Source of the DNA: Paracoccaceae bacterium
Lineage (GTDB): Bacteria > Pseudomonadota > Alphaproteobacteria > Rhodobacterales > Rhodobacteraceae
Assembly: GCA_011525185.1 (NCBI GenBank)
Contig: WTIQ01000137.1
Span: forward strand, 1 to 12,929
DNA: 12,929 bases
Direction: 5' to 3'
How positions within the stretch are numbered: position 1 is the stretch's first letter; each line of letters starts with the position of its first letter. A model generated the notes under the pieces. It saw only the letters and a list, made by a program, of their open reading frames with translations. It did not search any database and was not told where the DNA came from. This document shows, in pieces, positions 1-6,779 of this stretch. The translations under genes and the position numbers were made by a program.

Positions 1-1176
1 CCAGTGTCGCGGATATCAATTTGCCAGCCGCTTGCTGAATCACGAGCGAGAATTTTGATCGCTCCTGGGTCTATAATGGCCTGTAGGGCATTGCGCACCA
101 GATTACCCAGCACACGATAGACTTGATCTGGATCAGCGAATATTTTTTCAGACACGGTGATCTCTTATTCAATGGCGATATCACGTCCATTTATAAATTT
201 CTGTTCGTTCTCTATGACCTCATCGACAAGCACATTGAGGTCTATATATTCGGGCTGCGGCGCTGGTTCTTCTGCTTTTCCAAAGGTGAGCGCACCCTCG
301 GTTAAGGCAACAGCGCGTTCCACGTTTTTAACCAATTTTGGCGTCAATCGATTTACACTTGGGTCTTTACTTAGGCTCAGCGTGTCGGAGAGCATTTGAA
401 TTGTTGTCAACATATTGCGCAAGTCGTGGCTGATCTTGGCAACCGCCTGCCCCAGTTGCGCATGCCGTTCCTTTTGACGCAGCGCAGCGGAGAGCTGTGA
501 TTGCATCGACTTGAGTCCTTGCTCGGTTCTCGCAATTCAACAATATTGGAGGCAGGGTCGATAATATTGCGCGTGTCTTCCGGGCGAACCGCAAAGGCCT
601 TCATATGAGACACAATCCGCTTCACTGGCAGCACCACAGTTTGGCGCACCACGAAAAATAGCAAAATTGCAGTACTGAGAGAAATAAGAGCAGACAAGAG
701 AAAGACACGAAACCCGAATGCCAACAGCTCTTGAAGCAGAGAGCTTGTCTCCATGGTCAATTCGATTAATGAACCAGCTTTGAGACGTGGCATCCCAATG
801 ACACGCACAATTTCAGGTTCAGGTGATCACATGCGCAGGAATGCGTCACGGACCAAAACAAGAGGTCCCGCGTTTCTCATGTCAAACGTTTTACTCACTG
901 GATCAGGCAAAGCAGACGTCAAGATCAACTCTCGTGTCGTATCGCGCCGCAAGACAACATTGAAAACTCCTGCATTTTTCAGCAATTCTTGCTCTAAGTC
1001 TTCAGAGATCATGTCATCTGCGAGTAACGCAGAGTGGCGAGCTGCGCCAAATCAAGTCGCGTTGATATGTAGTCTTGCCGAAACCGAGAAACGGACGGGA
1101 CAAAGATCAAAACTTCTGCCAACATCACAAAAACAATTGTCAGTATTAGAAACCGTCCCGACAACGTCTTATACAT
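1..1176 (-). pseudogene. Degraded sensor histidine kinase, 3' end outside window
   Basis: Membrane sensor kinase remnant, read right to left. The start is ATG at 1174-1176, 3 nt after the stop of the flavoprotein gene. An N-terminal membrane helix (FLILTIVFVMLAEVLIFV) leads into a periplasmic part, a second helix (around 720-650), a HAMP-like linker (VVLPVKRIVSHMKAF), the phosphoacceptor His box (KISHDLRNMLTTIQ, around 445-405) and an HATPase N-box (NLVRNALQAI, around 105-75), reaching IRDTG at the edge. Four lesions break it. A 1-base deletion lies near 1028-1030, where the frame changes between LAQLATL and ALLADDMISEDL. An in-frame TGA lies at 827-829. A second 1-base deletion lies near 525-527, between NIVELRE and EQGLKSMQ. 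An in-frame TAA lies at 165-167, just before the ATPase domain. Similarity continues across every lesion, so this is one broken gene, not several small ones. Its ligand and partner regulator are unknown. Confidence 0.9.
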
Positions 1177-1179
1177 CGC

Positions 1180-2595
1180 TTACGGCACCCATTTTTGACT
1201 CATACGGACAAACCGTTTTATCCAAATACTCTCAAAGAGCTTAGGCGCAAAATAAGCTCCAATTGCCTTTGTATTCAGCGCCGATCTTGTGGGATATGCA
1301 ACAACCATAGAGGTCAGCGCGCTCAGCTTGAAGTTCTTTGAAAAGACGAAAGACCAAAAGGCAATAAGCTCCCCAGCTTGAGGCCCCACAATTGTCACAC
1401 CAACAGGACGACCCGACACAATCATGAGCTTGATAAACCCCTCGTCTCGTCCTTCAGCCACTGCTCGATCATTAGTTGCTCCCTTTTCCCTAATAACGGT
1501 CAGACGCGCTTTGTATTTAGCACGAGAGGCAGCCTCTGTGAGACCAATTTGCGCACATTCTGGATCAGAAAAGACGACCCGTGGAATATGGCCTGTTTTT
1601 TGGCGCGCAGGAAGGGCAAAAAGCGAGGATCGCAGCACCAGCCCCGCATGATAAGCGGCAACGTGTGTAAACTGCATTTGACCAGCTGCATCGCCAATGG
1701 CAAAGACCTTTTTGTTGGAGGTGCGAAGGGCGGAGTCCACGTCGACGCCTCTGGCATCGTGTTTGATCCCTGCTGCTTCGAGATTAAGACCGTCAAGCTT
1801 GGCGACCCGCCCAGTGGCCACAAGGAGATGTGATCCCTCCACTGTTTTACCACTCGATAGGGTTACAGAGACACCGCCGCCTGTCTTTTCAACCTTTTGT
1901 GCCATCACGCCTGTGTGAAACGTCACGCCCTCTTTTGACAGCTGATCTTGTACCAGACGTGCCGCATCCTCATCCTCACGCGACAGAACCCTTTCTGCCT
2001 CAACGACGCTCACTTTCATCCCAAGACGAATATGGGCCTGTGCCATCTCAACACCGATCGGTCCAGCGCCTAGGATAATCAGGTGTTCCATTCCACTGTG
2101 ATCTTGAAAGAGAGTTTCATTGGTTAAGTAATCGACCTTTGAAAGGCCCTCTATAGGCGGGATAAAAGGATATGAACCAGTCGAGATAACGATACGTCTG
2201 GCTGTGATCTCAACCTCTCCCGCTCGCACAGTATCAGGAGACACAAAGAATCCAAATTCGCGTATAACCTGAACGCCCAAACCCTCAAAGCGCTCTTGGC
2301 TGTCATGCGGTTTAATCTTATCTATGACACGATAAACATGCTCAATTGCAGCTGATCGTGCTCTTTTATTTTGGCCCAGCGCCTGTGATTTATGCGATCC
2401 GTAATGCGCTGCCTTTGCACTCGCCAAAAGCGATTTAGAAGGAACACATCCATAATTCAGGCAATCACCTCCCATTTTTTCAGCTTCGAGCAGCACAACC
2501 TTTGCCCCCATTTGCGCAGCACCAGCAGCGAGGGAAAGCCCTCCCGAACCGCCGCCAATGACAAGGAGATCCGTCTTGATCCTATTCTGAGACAT
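1180..2595 (-). CDS. FAD-dependent pyridine nucleotide-disulfide oxidoreductase
   Basis: 471-aa flavoprotein of the dihydrolipoamide dehydrogenase/mercuric reductase/glutathione reductase family, probably soluble. Visible parts, in order, are the FAD Rossmann motif (VIGGGSGGLSLAAG, from residue 12), the redox-active disulfide (GGDCLNYGCVPSK, Cys45 and Cys50), the NAD(P)H-binding motif (ILGAGPIGVEMA), the second FAD motif (VFAIGDAAG) and the C-terminal dimer interface. In lipoamide dehydrogenase and glutathione reductase the interface carries a catalytic His-Glu dyad (HPTxxE). Here the equivalent stretch reads YPTRSA, so His is Tyr434 and Glu is Ala439. Mercuric reductases also have Tyr at the His position, but this protein lacks their extra C-terminal Cys pair. 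It is therefore unlikely to be a true lipoamide dehydrogenase, and its substrate is unknown. It has a good ribosome site (AGGAAA before the ATG), lies 10 nt after the TVP38 gene and 3 nt before the broken kinase, and was probably cotranscribed with both. Confidence 0.9.
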   Translation of the reverse strand: MSQNRIKTDLLVIGGGSGGLSLAAGAAQMGAKVVLLEAEKMGGDCLNYGCVPSKSLLASAKAAHYGSHKSQALGQNKRARSAAIEHVYRVIDKIKPHDSQERFEGLGVQVIREFGFFVSPDTVRAGEVEITARRIVISTGSYPFIPPIEGLSKVDYLTNETLFQDHSGMEHLIILGAGPIGVEMAQAHIRLGMKVSVVEAERVLSREDEDAARLVQDQLSKEGVTFHTGVMAQKVEKTGGGVSVTLSSGKTVEGSHLLVATGRVAKLDGLNLEAAGIKHDARGVDVDSALRTSNKKVFAIGDAAGQMQFTHVAAYHAGLVLRSSLFALPARQKTGHIPRVVFSDPECAQIGLTEAASRAKYKARLTVIREKGATNDRAVAEGRDEGFIKLMIVSGRPVGVTIVGPQAGELIAFWSFVFSKNFKLSALTSMVVAYPTRSALNTKAIGAYFAPKLFESIWIKRFVRMSQKWVP

Positions 2596-2605
2596 TTTCC
2601 TGAAA

Positions 2606-3301
2606 CTAACCCGTCTTTTTGAAGTTGAATATAACTGGCAGCAACGATAAGATGCCGAGCCCTAGCAGCGGCAGAAAAATAGATGGCGACCAAATCAGAG
2701 AAATATCGGGACGTTCCCCATTATCGAACACCACACCAAGGCCAACACCGATCGACGTAAAAACAACCGCACCAGGAAAGATGCCAATCACAGTCGTTAC
2801 AACAAAGTTGCGAAGCTTTACGCCGCTGAGAGCCGCCATGAGATTGACCAAAACAAATGGAAAGACTGGCACAAAACGGAGGAACAAAAGGATACCAAAT
2901 TCGTTTTCTCTCAATTTTTGCATGATTTCTTGAGGTCTCGCACGACCTTGCGTCATACGGTCCACCAAAGACTGGCCAAATCCACGTTGTAGAGCCAAAA
3001 AAAGCGCTACAGCGCCAAGGCTGGCTGAGGCGACATTAAGCAAGGAGCCGATGTAAAGCCCAAACAAAAAGCCCCCAGTAATAGAGGCAACCAAAGCTCC
3101 TGGAAGGGAAAACGCAGAAATGAGGGTGTATAGGGTGACGAAGCTAAGCGCCATCAAAACAAAATTGTCATCTCTAAAGGCAAGAAGTTCACTGCGATAG
3201 GCTTCTAAGCTTGAAAAGCTTAGCACATCTCGCAACAGAATCACGCCAAGGATGAATATGGACATGAAAAGCCCAACTAGGATGATCTGTTGTTTGTTCA
3301 T
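2606..3301 (-). CDS. TVP38/TMEM64 (DedA-like) family membrane protein
   Basis: 231-aa inner membrane protein of the TVP38/TMEM64 family (SNARE-associated/VTT domain). It has an N-terminal helix (residues about 7-25), then hydrophobic segments typical of the family. The core is visible in the glycine-rich GGFLFGLYIGSLLNVASASL and in LRFVPVFPFVLVNLMAAL followed by VVTTVIGIFPGAVVFTSIG, which matches the R-x-P...N...G...P pattern of these proteins. A last helix precedes the FNFKKTG tail. Bacterial relatives are linked to lipid scrambling and membrane homeostasis; this member's role is not established. I take ATG 3299-3301 as the start. A TTG directly before it (3302-3304) is possible but has no better ribosome site. 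It is the first gene of the minus-strand group, diverging from rpmH, and its pairing with a flavin disulfide reductase suggests a membrane-linked redox role (inference). Confidence 0.88.
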   Translation of the reverse strand: MNKQQIILVGLFMSIFILGVILLRDVLSFSSLEAYRSELLAFRDDNFVLMALSFVTLYTLISAFSLPGALVASITGGFLFGLYIGSLLNVASASLGAVALFLALQRGFGQSLVDRMTQGRARPQEIMQKLRENEFGILLFLRFVPVFPFVLVNLMAALSGVKLRNFVVTTVIGIFPGAVVFTSIGVGLGVVFDNGERPDISLIWSPSIFLPLLGLGILSLLPVIFNFKKTG

Positions 3302-3584
3302 CAAGCACCAACAAGGTTAAATTTGTGTTTTTCCAGCTATCTGCACCAATTGACGTTTTCTTCGCAAGTGCGGTCACACATCCGTGATCCGAAGCTGACT
3401 TTTGTGATTATGGCCTCAGCTACCGACAATCTGGTCATATTGAACAAAAAAATCTCCCAAAATTTTAAGGACGAAGGCATTTGTCGATTTGACATACAGA
3501 GATCTTGCTCCTATAGACACGGCTTCAAGATTTACATACGCGCGATGAGTGACCCCTCTGCGCGAATTCGGAGACGCAGACGTA
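3302..3584. other. Divergent intergenic region, TVP38 gene / rpmH
   Basis: 283 bp separate the two divergent transcription units, the longest gene-free stretch here. The right third holds a strong rpmH promoter (3489-3517) and about 60 nt of leader. The left part should hold the promoter of the minus-strand group, but I found no convincing -35/-10 pair there. An open frame crossing this region in the plus direction runs into rpmH out of frame and has no coding character. Confidence 0.6.
3489..3517 (+). promoter_or_regulatory. sigma-70-type promoter of rpmH-rnpA
   Basis: A perfect -35 box TTGACA (3489-3494) is followed after exactly 17 nt by TATAGA (3512-3517), one base off the -10 consensus TATAAT plus a final A. 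Transcription would start near 3524 and give a leader of about 60 nt before the rpmH ATG. The strength fits a ribosomal protein gene. Read from sequence only; no start site has been mapped. Confidence 0.75.
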
Positions 3585-3719
3585 ATGAAACGCACATATC
3601 AACCATCAAATCTGGTTCGCAAGCGCCGTCATGGCTTTCGTGCACGCATGGCAACAAAAGCGGGCCGTAAAATTTTGAATGCGCGTCGCGCACGCGGTCG
3701 CAAAGAGCTCAGCGCCTAG
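3585..3719 (+). CDS. rpmH: 50S ribosomal protein L34
   Basis: 44-aa basic protein beginning MKRTYQPSNLVRKRRHGF and ending GRKELSA, the full normal length of bacterial L34. It is a late-assembling component of the large ribosomal subunit that contacts 23S rRNA. The gene is shorter than the usual ORF cutoff and overlaps a spurious longer frame, but the match to L34 is unmistakable over the whole length. A GGAG ribosome site lies at 3570-3573. It is driven by the strong promoter just upstream and is followed 89 nt later by rnpA, the near-universal bacterial rpmH-rnpA pair. Confidence 0.98.
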   Translation: MKRTYQPSNLVRKRRHGFRARMATKAGRKILNARRARGRKELSA

Positions 3720-3808
3720 TATAAGGCGCCCGCTCTACTTGAGCCAATGACAGTATTGTCACAAAGCACGCGCCAAGCACTTAGGGCATTTCAACAGGGA
3801 TATTGCCC

Positions 3809-4204
3809 ATGTCAGCCCTAAGCCCTCCCCCTGATACGACACGTGAAAAAAAACTTAGCGTCTTAAAAAAGCGCAGAGATTTTTTGCGTGTGGCAAGCGG
3901 CGTCAGCATCCGCAAAAGAGGGGCCATTATCCAAGCACGAAAAAGGCAAGGGTTAGAGCAGACGGGCCTTCCCCCACGGGTTGGATTTACCTGCTCCAGA
4001 AAGGTCGGAAACGCCGTTGATAGGAACTTTGCGAAACGTCGCCTGAGAGAGGCCGCCCGACTGCTGGTAAAGGATCATGGCAAGGCGGATTGGGATTACG
4101 TTTTCATTGGACTACGCGACAAAACCGCAAATCGTGTTTTTAGCGATCTCCTTTGCGACATTGAGCAGGGTCTAAAGGAATTGCACGCAGGGCAGTGCAA
4201 ATGA
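3809..4204 (+). CDS. rnpA: Ribonuclease P protein component
   Basis: 131-aa basic protein subunit of RNase P, which assists the catalytic RNA in maturing the 5' ends of tRNAs. The family signature is clear: the RNR box reads SRKVGNAVDRNFAKRRLRE at residues 63-81. The stretch around LKKRRDFLRVASG (19-31) is the usual beginning of the conserved fold, and RVGFTCSRKVGNAV leads into the box. I chose ATG 3809 because an AGGGA ribosome site (3794-3799) lies 9 nt before it; an in-frame TTG at 3803 would sit too close. The stop overlaps the next start (ATGA), so translation of yidD is probably coupled. Confidence 0.97.
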   Translation: MSALSPPPDTTREKKLSVLKKRRDFLRVASGVSIRKRGAIIQARKRQGLEQTGLPPRVGFTCSRKVGNAVDRNFAKRRLREAARLLVKDHGKADWDYVFIGLRDKTANRVFSDLLCDIEQGLKELHAGQCK

Positions 4205-4422
4205 CTCCTCTTGCGTTTATCTTTTCTTTACCAGTTCGGTTTTATCGACTTGTATTTTCTCCTTGGGTCGGGCGCAGCTGTAGATACGACCCCACATGCA
4301 GCGCCTATGCGCTTGAGGCCTTGAAAAAACATGGTGGTCTCAAAGGTGGTTGGCTCACACTCAAGCGGCTGGGCCGGTGCCATCCTTGGGGCGGTATGGG
4401 CGTCGATGATGTTCCCGACTAA
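4201..4422 (+). CDS. yidD: Membrane protein insertion efficiency factor YidD
   Basis: 73-aa protein with the complete YidD signature: CRYDPTCSAYALEALKKHG (three-Cys region) followed by GGWLTLKRLGRCHPWGG and a short acidic end. YidD is a small protein at the inner face of the membrane, with an amphipathic N-terminus, that aids YidC-dependent insertion. The ATG overlaps the rnpA stop by the ATGA arrangement, which also rules out the in-frame GTG 6 nt upstream as the likelier start. The classical order rnpA-yidD-yidC is kept, but ttcA and a DUF418 gene separate yidD from yidC here. Confidence 0.96.
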   Translation: MTPLAFIFSLPVRFYRLVFSPWVGRSCRYDPTCSAYALEALKKHGGLKGGWLTLKRLGRCHPWGGMGVDDVPD

Positions 4423-4505
4423 AGCGCGTCGCACTCAAGCACAGTGAACAACAAGGTCTCATATTTTCATTGCCGTTTTGGATCGGCTTGGGTAAGCGGT
4501 TTGCT

Positions 4506-5348
4506 ATGAAAGATATCGAAGACGACATTCACCCTCTTTTTTATGGCGCGCCATCTTCTACGGAGTTCAAAAAGCTGCGCAAGCGCATTATGCGCAACGT
4601 CAGAGAAGCCATTGAACACTACGGAATGATCGAACGCGACGCGCGGTGGCTTGTCTGCCTGTCGGGAGGAAAGGACAGTTACACCCTTCTTGCCGCCCTT
4701 TATGAGCTGAAATGGCGTGGGCTGTTACCAGTTGATCTTTTGGCCTGCAACTTAGACCAAGGTCAGCCAGGGTTTCCCGCGACGGTCCTCCCAACATTTT
4801 TGGAACAGATGGGCGTTCCTCATCGCATTGAATACCAAGACACCTATTCGTTGGTGATGGATAAAATCCCCCAAGGTCGGACCTTTTGTGCGTTATGCTC
4901 GCGCCTTAGACGTGGTCATCTCTATCGCATTGCACGTGAAGAGGGATGCAGTGCTGTGGTCTTGGGGCACCATCGCGATGACATTCTGGAAACCTTTTTC
5001 ATGAACCTCTTTCACGGGGGACGGCTTGCAACCATGCCACCAAAACTTTTGAACGAAGAGGGAGATGTGTTTGTCTATCGCCCTCTCGCACATGTGGCCG
5101 AGGCAGATTGCGAAAAGTTCTCCGCCGCTCTTAAGTATCCGATTATCCCCTGCGATCTGTGTGGATCACAAGACGGTTTACAGCGTCAACAGGTCAAACA
5201 GATTTTAGATGGCTGGGAAGCCAATAGCCCTGGGCGGCGTCAGGTGATGTTCCGTGCTCTCATGAATGCGCGCCCTTCGCATCTCTTGGACCCAAAACTC
5301 TTTGATTTTGCAGGCTTGGAACGGGAGACAAAACCACGTCCGACGTAA
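4506..5348 (+). CDS. ttcA: tRNA 2-thiocytidine synthetase TtcA
   Basis: 280-aa cytoplasmic enzyme that puts sulfur on cytidine 32 of certain tRNAs, using ATP to activate the base and an Fe-S cluster for sulfur transfer. The PP-loop ATP motif SGGKDS is at residues 53-58. The cluster cysteines are Cys128 and Cys131 (CALCSRLRRG) and Cys219 (PCDLCGSQ), as expected for TtcA and not for TilS or MnmA. The motif VVLGHHRDDILETFFMNLF (151-169) is also typical. I chose ATG 4506 because conserved sequence begins directly after it; an in-frame TTG at 4470 would add 12 residues of no family resemblance. It lies 83 nt after yidD on the same strand and may share its transcript. Confidence 0.95.
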   Translation: MKDIEDDIHPLFYGAPSSTEFKKLRKRIMRNVREAIEHYGMIERDARWLVCLSGGKDSYTLLAALYELKWRGLLPVDLLACNLDQGQPGFPATVLPTFLEQMGVPHRIEYQDTYSLVMDKIPQGRTFCALCSRLRRGHLYRIAREEGCSAVVLGHHRDDILETFFMNLFHGGRLATMPPKLLNEEGDVFVYRPLAHVAEADCEKFSAALKYPIIPCDLCGSQDGLQRQQVKQILDGWEANSPGRRQVMFRALMNARPSHLLDPKLFDFAGLERETKPRPT

Positions 5349-5360
5349 GCGAGCCGCGTC

Positions 5361-5375
5361 TTAACCATTATTTAC
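5361..5375 (+). promoter_or_regulatory. Possible CtrA-like binding site
   Basis: The sequence TTAACCATTATTTAC matches the alphaproteobacterial CtrA full site (TTAA-N7-TTAA) except for the last base. It lies in the 42-nt gap between ttcA and the DUF418 gene, 15 nt before the TTG start. A single near-match can arise by chance in A+T-rich spacer DNA, and the closeness to the start would fit repression better than activation. Confidence 0.3.
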
Positions 5376-5390
5376 TGAGCAAAAAGCCTT

Positions 5391-6620
5391 TTGAACACGA
5401 AAACCTACCCATCATTTCGCAAGAGCCAAGACCGCATTGTTGCACTCGATACGCTGCGTGGAATTGCTCTACTCGGCATTTTGATTATGAATATACAGAG
5501 CTTTGCCATGGTGTCAGCAGCCTATACAGACCCGTCTGTGCATATGAATTTAGCAGGCCTCAATTATGTTGTCTGGATGCTCAGCCACGTCCTTGCGGAT
5601 AGCAAATTCATGGCAATTTTCTCGATCCTGTTTGGAGCAGGTATTATTGTTTTCACTCAGCAACGAGAGGCGAAGGGGCAAGCCACATGGCGGCTCCATT
5701 ACGCTCGAAATTTGTGGCTTTTTGTTTTTGGCCTCCTACACGCCTATTTCATTTGGTACGGGGATATTTTGCTCACCTATGCGCTTGCTGGTATGCTCAT
5801 CTATTGGGTCCGTCATCTGCGCCCTCTCACACTGACGCTTCTCGGATTACTTGTCCTCAGTGTTGCCCCCCTTTTAAGTATAGGAGGATTTTGGACCGCC
5901 CAAATCGCGGGTGCAGAAGCGATAGACGCTTTTTTGTCAGATGTAAATGTTCCACCTGAGGTACTCCTTGCGGAGATTGAAGCCTATCAAGGCACTTGGC
6001 TAGACACCCATCAACAACGGGTGATGACCAGTTTGGAGGTGCATGCTTTTGCAGTTCCATTTTATCTTTTTTGGCGCGCGGCTGGATTGATGTTAATCGG
6101 CATGGCGCTTTTTAAATGGGACATCCTGTCTGCAAAACGCTCTGCTCCGTTTTACAATCGCATAATCCTCTTCGGGGTGGCGTCTGGCCTTCCTCTCTGC
6201 GTGGCCAGCGCACTCAAAAGCAGCGCCACTGACTGGCAACCCGCCTTTACCATGTTTGGATGGGGCTTACTCTATATCTACGTTGGCAGCTTAGGGCTCG
6301 CAGCCGCCTACATCGGCCTTGTGATGCGGCTGGTACAAATGCAGCTCTGGCCGCGCCTACAGCAGCGCCTGAGTGCGGTTGGGCGTATGGCCTTTACCAA
6401 TTACATCCTACAGTCCGTGATCTGCACATTTATTTTTTATGGCTTTGGTCTTGGGCTCTTTGGAGCCGTAGAGCGATCCGCACAAATCTTGATCGTATTT
6501 GCGATCTGGAGCCTACAATTGATCCTCTCTCCCCTCTGGCTGGCAAGATATCGCTTTGGCCCTTTAGAGTGGCTCTGGCGCTCTCTTACATATTGGAATT
6601 GGCTTCCAATAAGACGCTAA
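5391..6620 (+). CDS. DUF418 family polytopic membrane protein
   Basis: 409-aa integral membrane protein of the DUF418 (YeiB-like) family. The hallmark N-terminus RIVALDTLRGIALLGILIMN is at residues 15-34. Many hydrophobic segments follow (roughly eight to ten helices), and the C-terminus GPLEWLWRSLTYWNWLPIRR is the other family hallmark. The biochemical role is unknown; a distant relation to membrane acyltransferases has been proposed. The only start codon ahead of the conserved N-terminus and after the in-frame TGA at 5376-5378 is TTG 5391, so an uncommon start is very likely, with a weak ribosome site. The gene sits between ttcA and yidC, where it is not part of the classical cluster. A possible CtrA-like site lies just before it. 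Confidence 0.88.
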   Translation: MNTKTYPSFRKSQDRIVALDTLRGIALLGILIMNIQSFAMVSAAYTDPSVHMNLAGLNYVVWMLSHVLADSKFMAIFSILFGAGIIVFTQQREAKGQATWRLHYARNLWLFVFGLLHAYFIWYGDILLTYALAGMLIYWVRHLRPLTLTLLGLLVLSVAPLLSIGGFWTAQIAGAEAIDAFLSDVNVPPEVLLAEIEAYQGTWLDTHQQRVMTSLEVHAFAVPFYLFWRAAGLMLIGMALFKWDILSAKRSAPFYNRIILFGVASGLPLCVASALKSSATDWQPAFTMFGWGLLYIYVGSLGLAAAYIGLVMRLVQMQLWPRLQQRLSAVGRMAFTNYILQSVICTFIFYGFGLGLFGAVERSAQILIVFAIWSLQLILSPLWLARYRFGPLEWLWRSLTYWNWLPIRR

Positions 6621-6717
6621 GCATATGGGCTGATAATGGCACGTCACAGAGCATGCCTCGCATCGTTGTCGCACTCCTTCTTTTGCCACGTCCTAGCGTA
6701 AAAAAGGCAATCTTCTC

Positions 6718-6746
6718 TTGACCTTTCAGCGCTAAGGCCTTTTATC
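6718..6746 (+). promoter_or_regulatory. Weak candidate promoter for yidC
   Basis: TTGACC (6718-6723), five of six bases of the -35 consensus, is followed after 17 nt by TTTATC (6741-6746), a poor -10. The pair lies in the 159-nt gap between the DUF418 gene and yidC, the only place for a dedicated yidC promoter. The rest of this gap shows nothing I can name. Low certainty. Confidence 0.3.
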
Positions 6747-6779
6747 GCGTGAGACGGAATTAACAGGCGGGCATCAACG

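Noticed and set aside
753..1244. 163-codon plus-strand open frame across the broken kinase
   Set aside because: It is antisense to clearly kinase-coding sequence, has no recognisable domain and runs into the flavoprotein gene; it is a shadow.
3290..3670. 126-codon plus-strand frame from the intergenic region into rpmH
   Set aside because: It overlaps L34 in another frame and shows no family resemblance; rpmH is certain here.
3748..3761. Small inverted repeat TGACA-gtat-TGTCA between rpmH and rnpA
   Set aside because: The stem has only 5 bp and no T-run; such repeats occur often by chance.
6260..6721. 153-codon plus-strand frame overlapping the end of the DUF418 gene
   Set aside because: It is a frame-shifted shadow of the DUF418 C-terminus; the correct frame ends with the family hallmark GPLEWLWRSLTYWNWLP.
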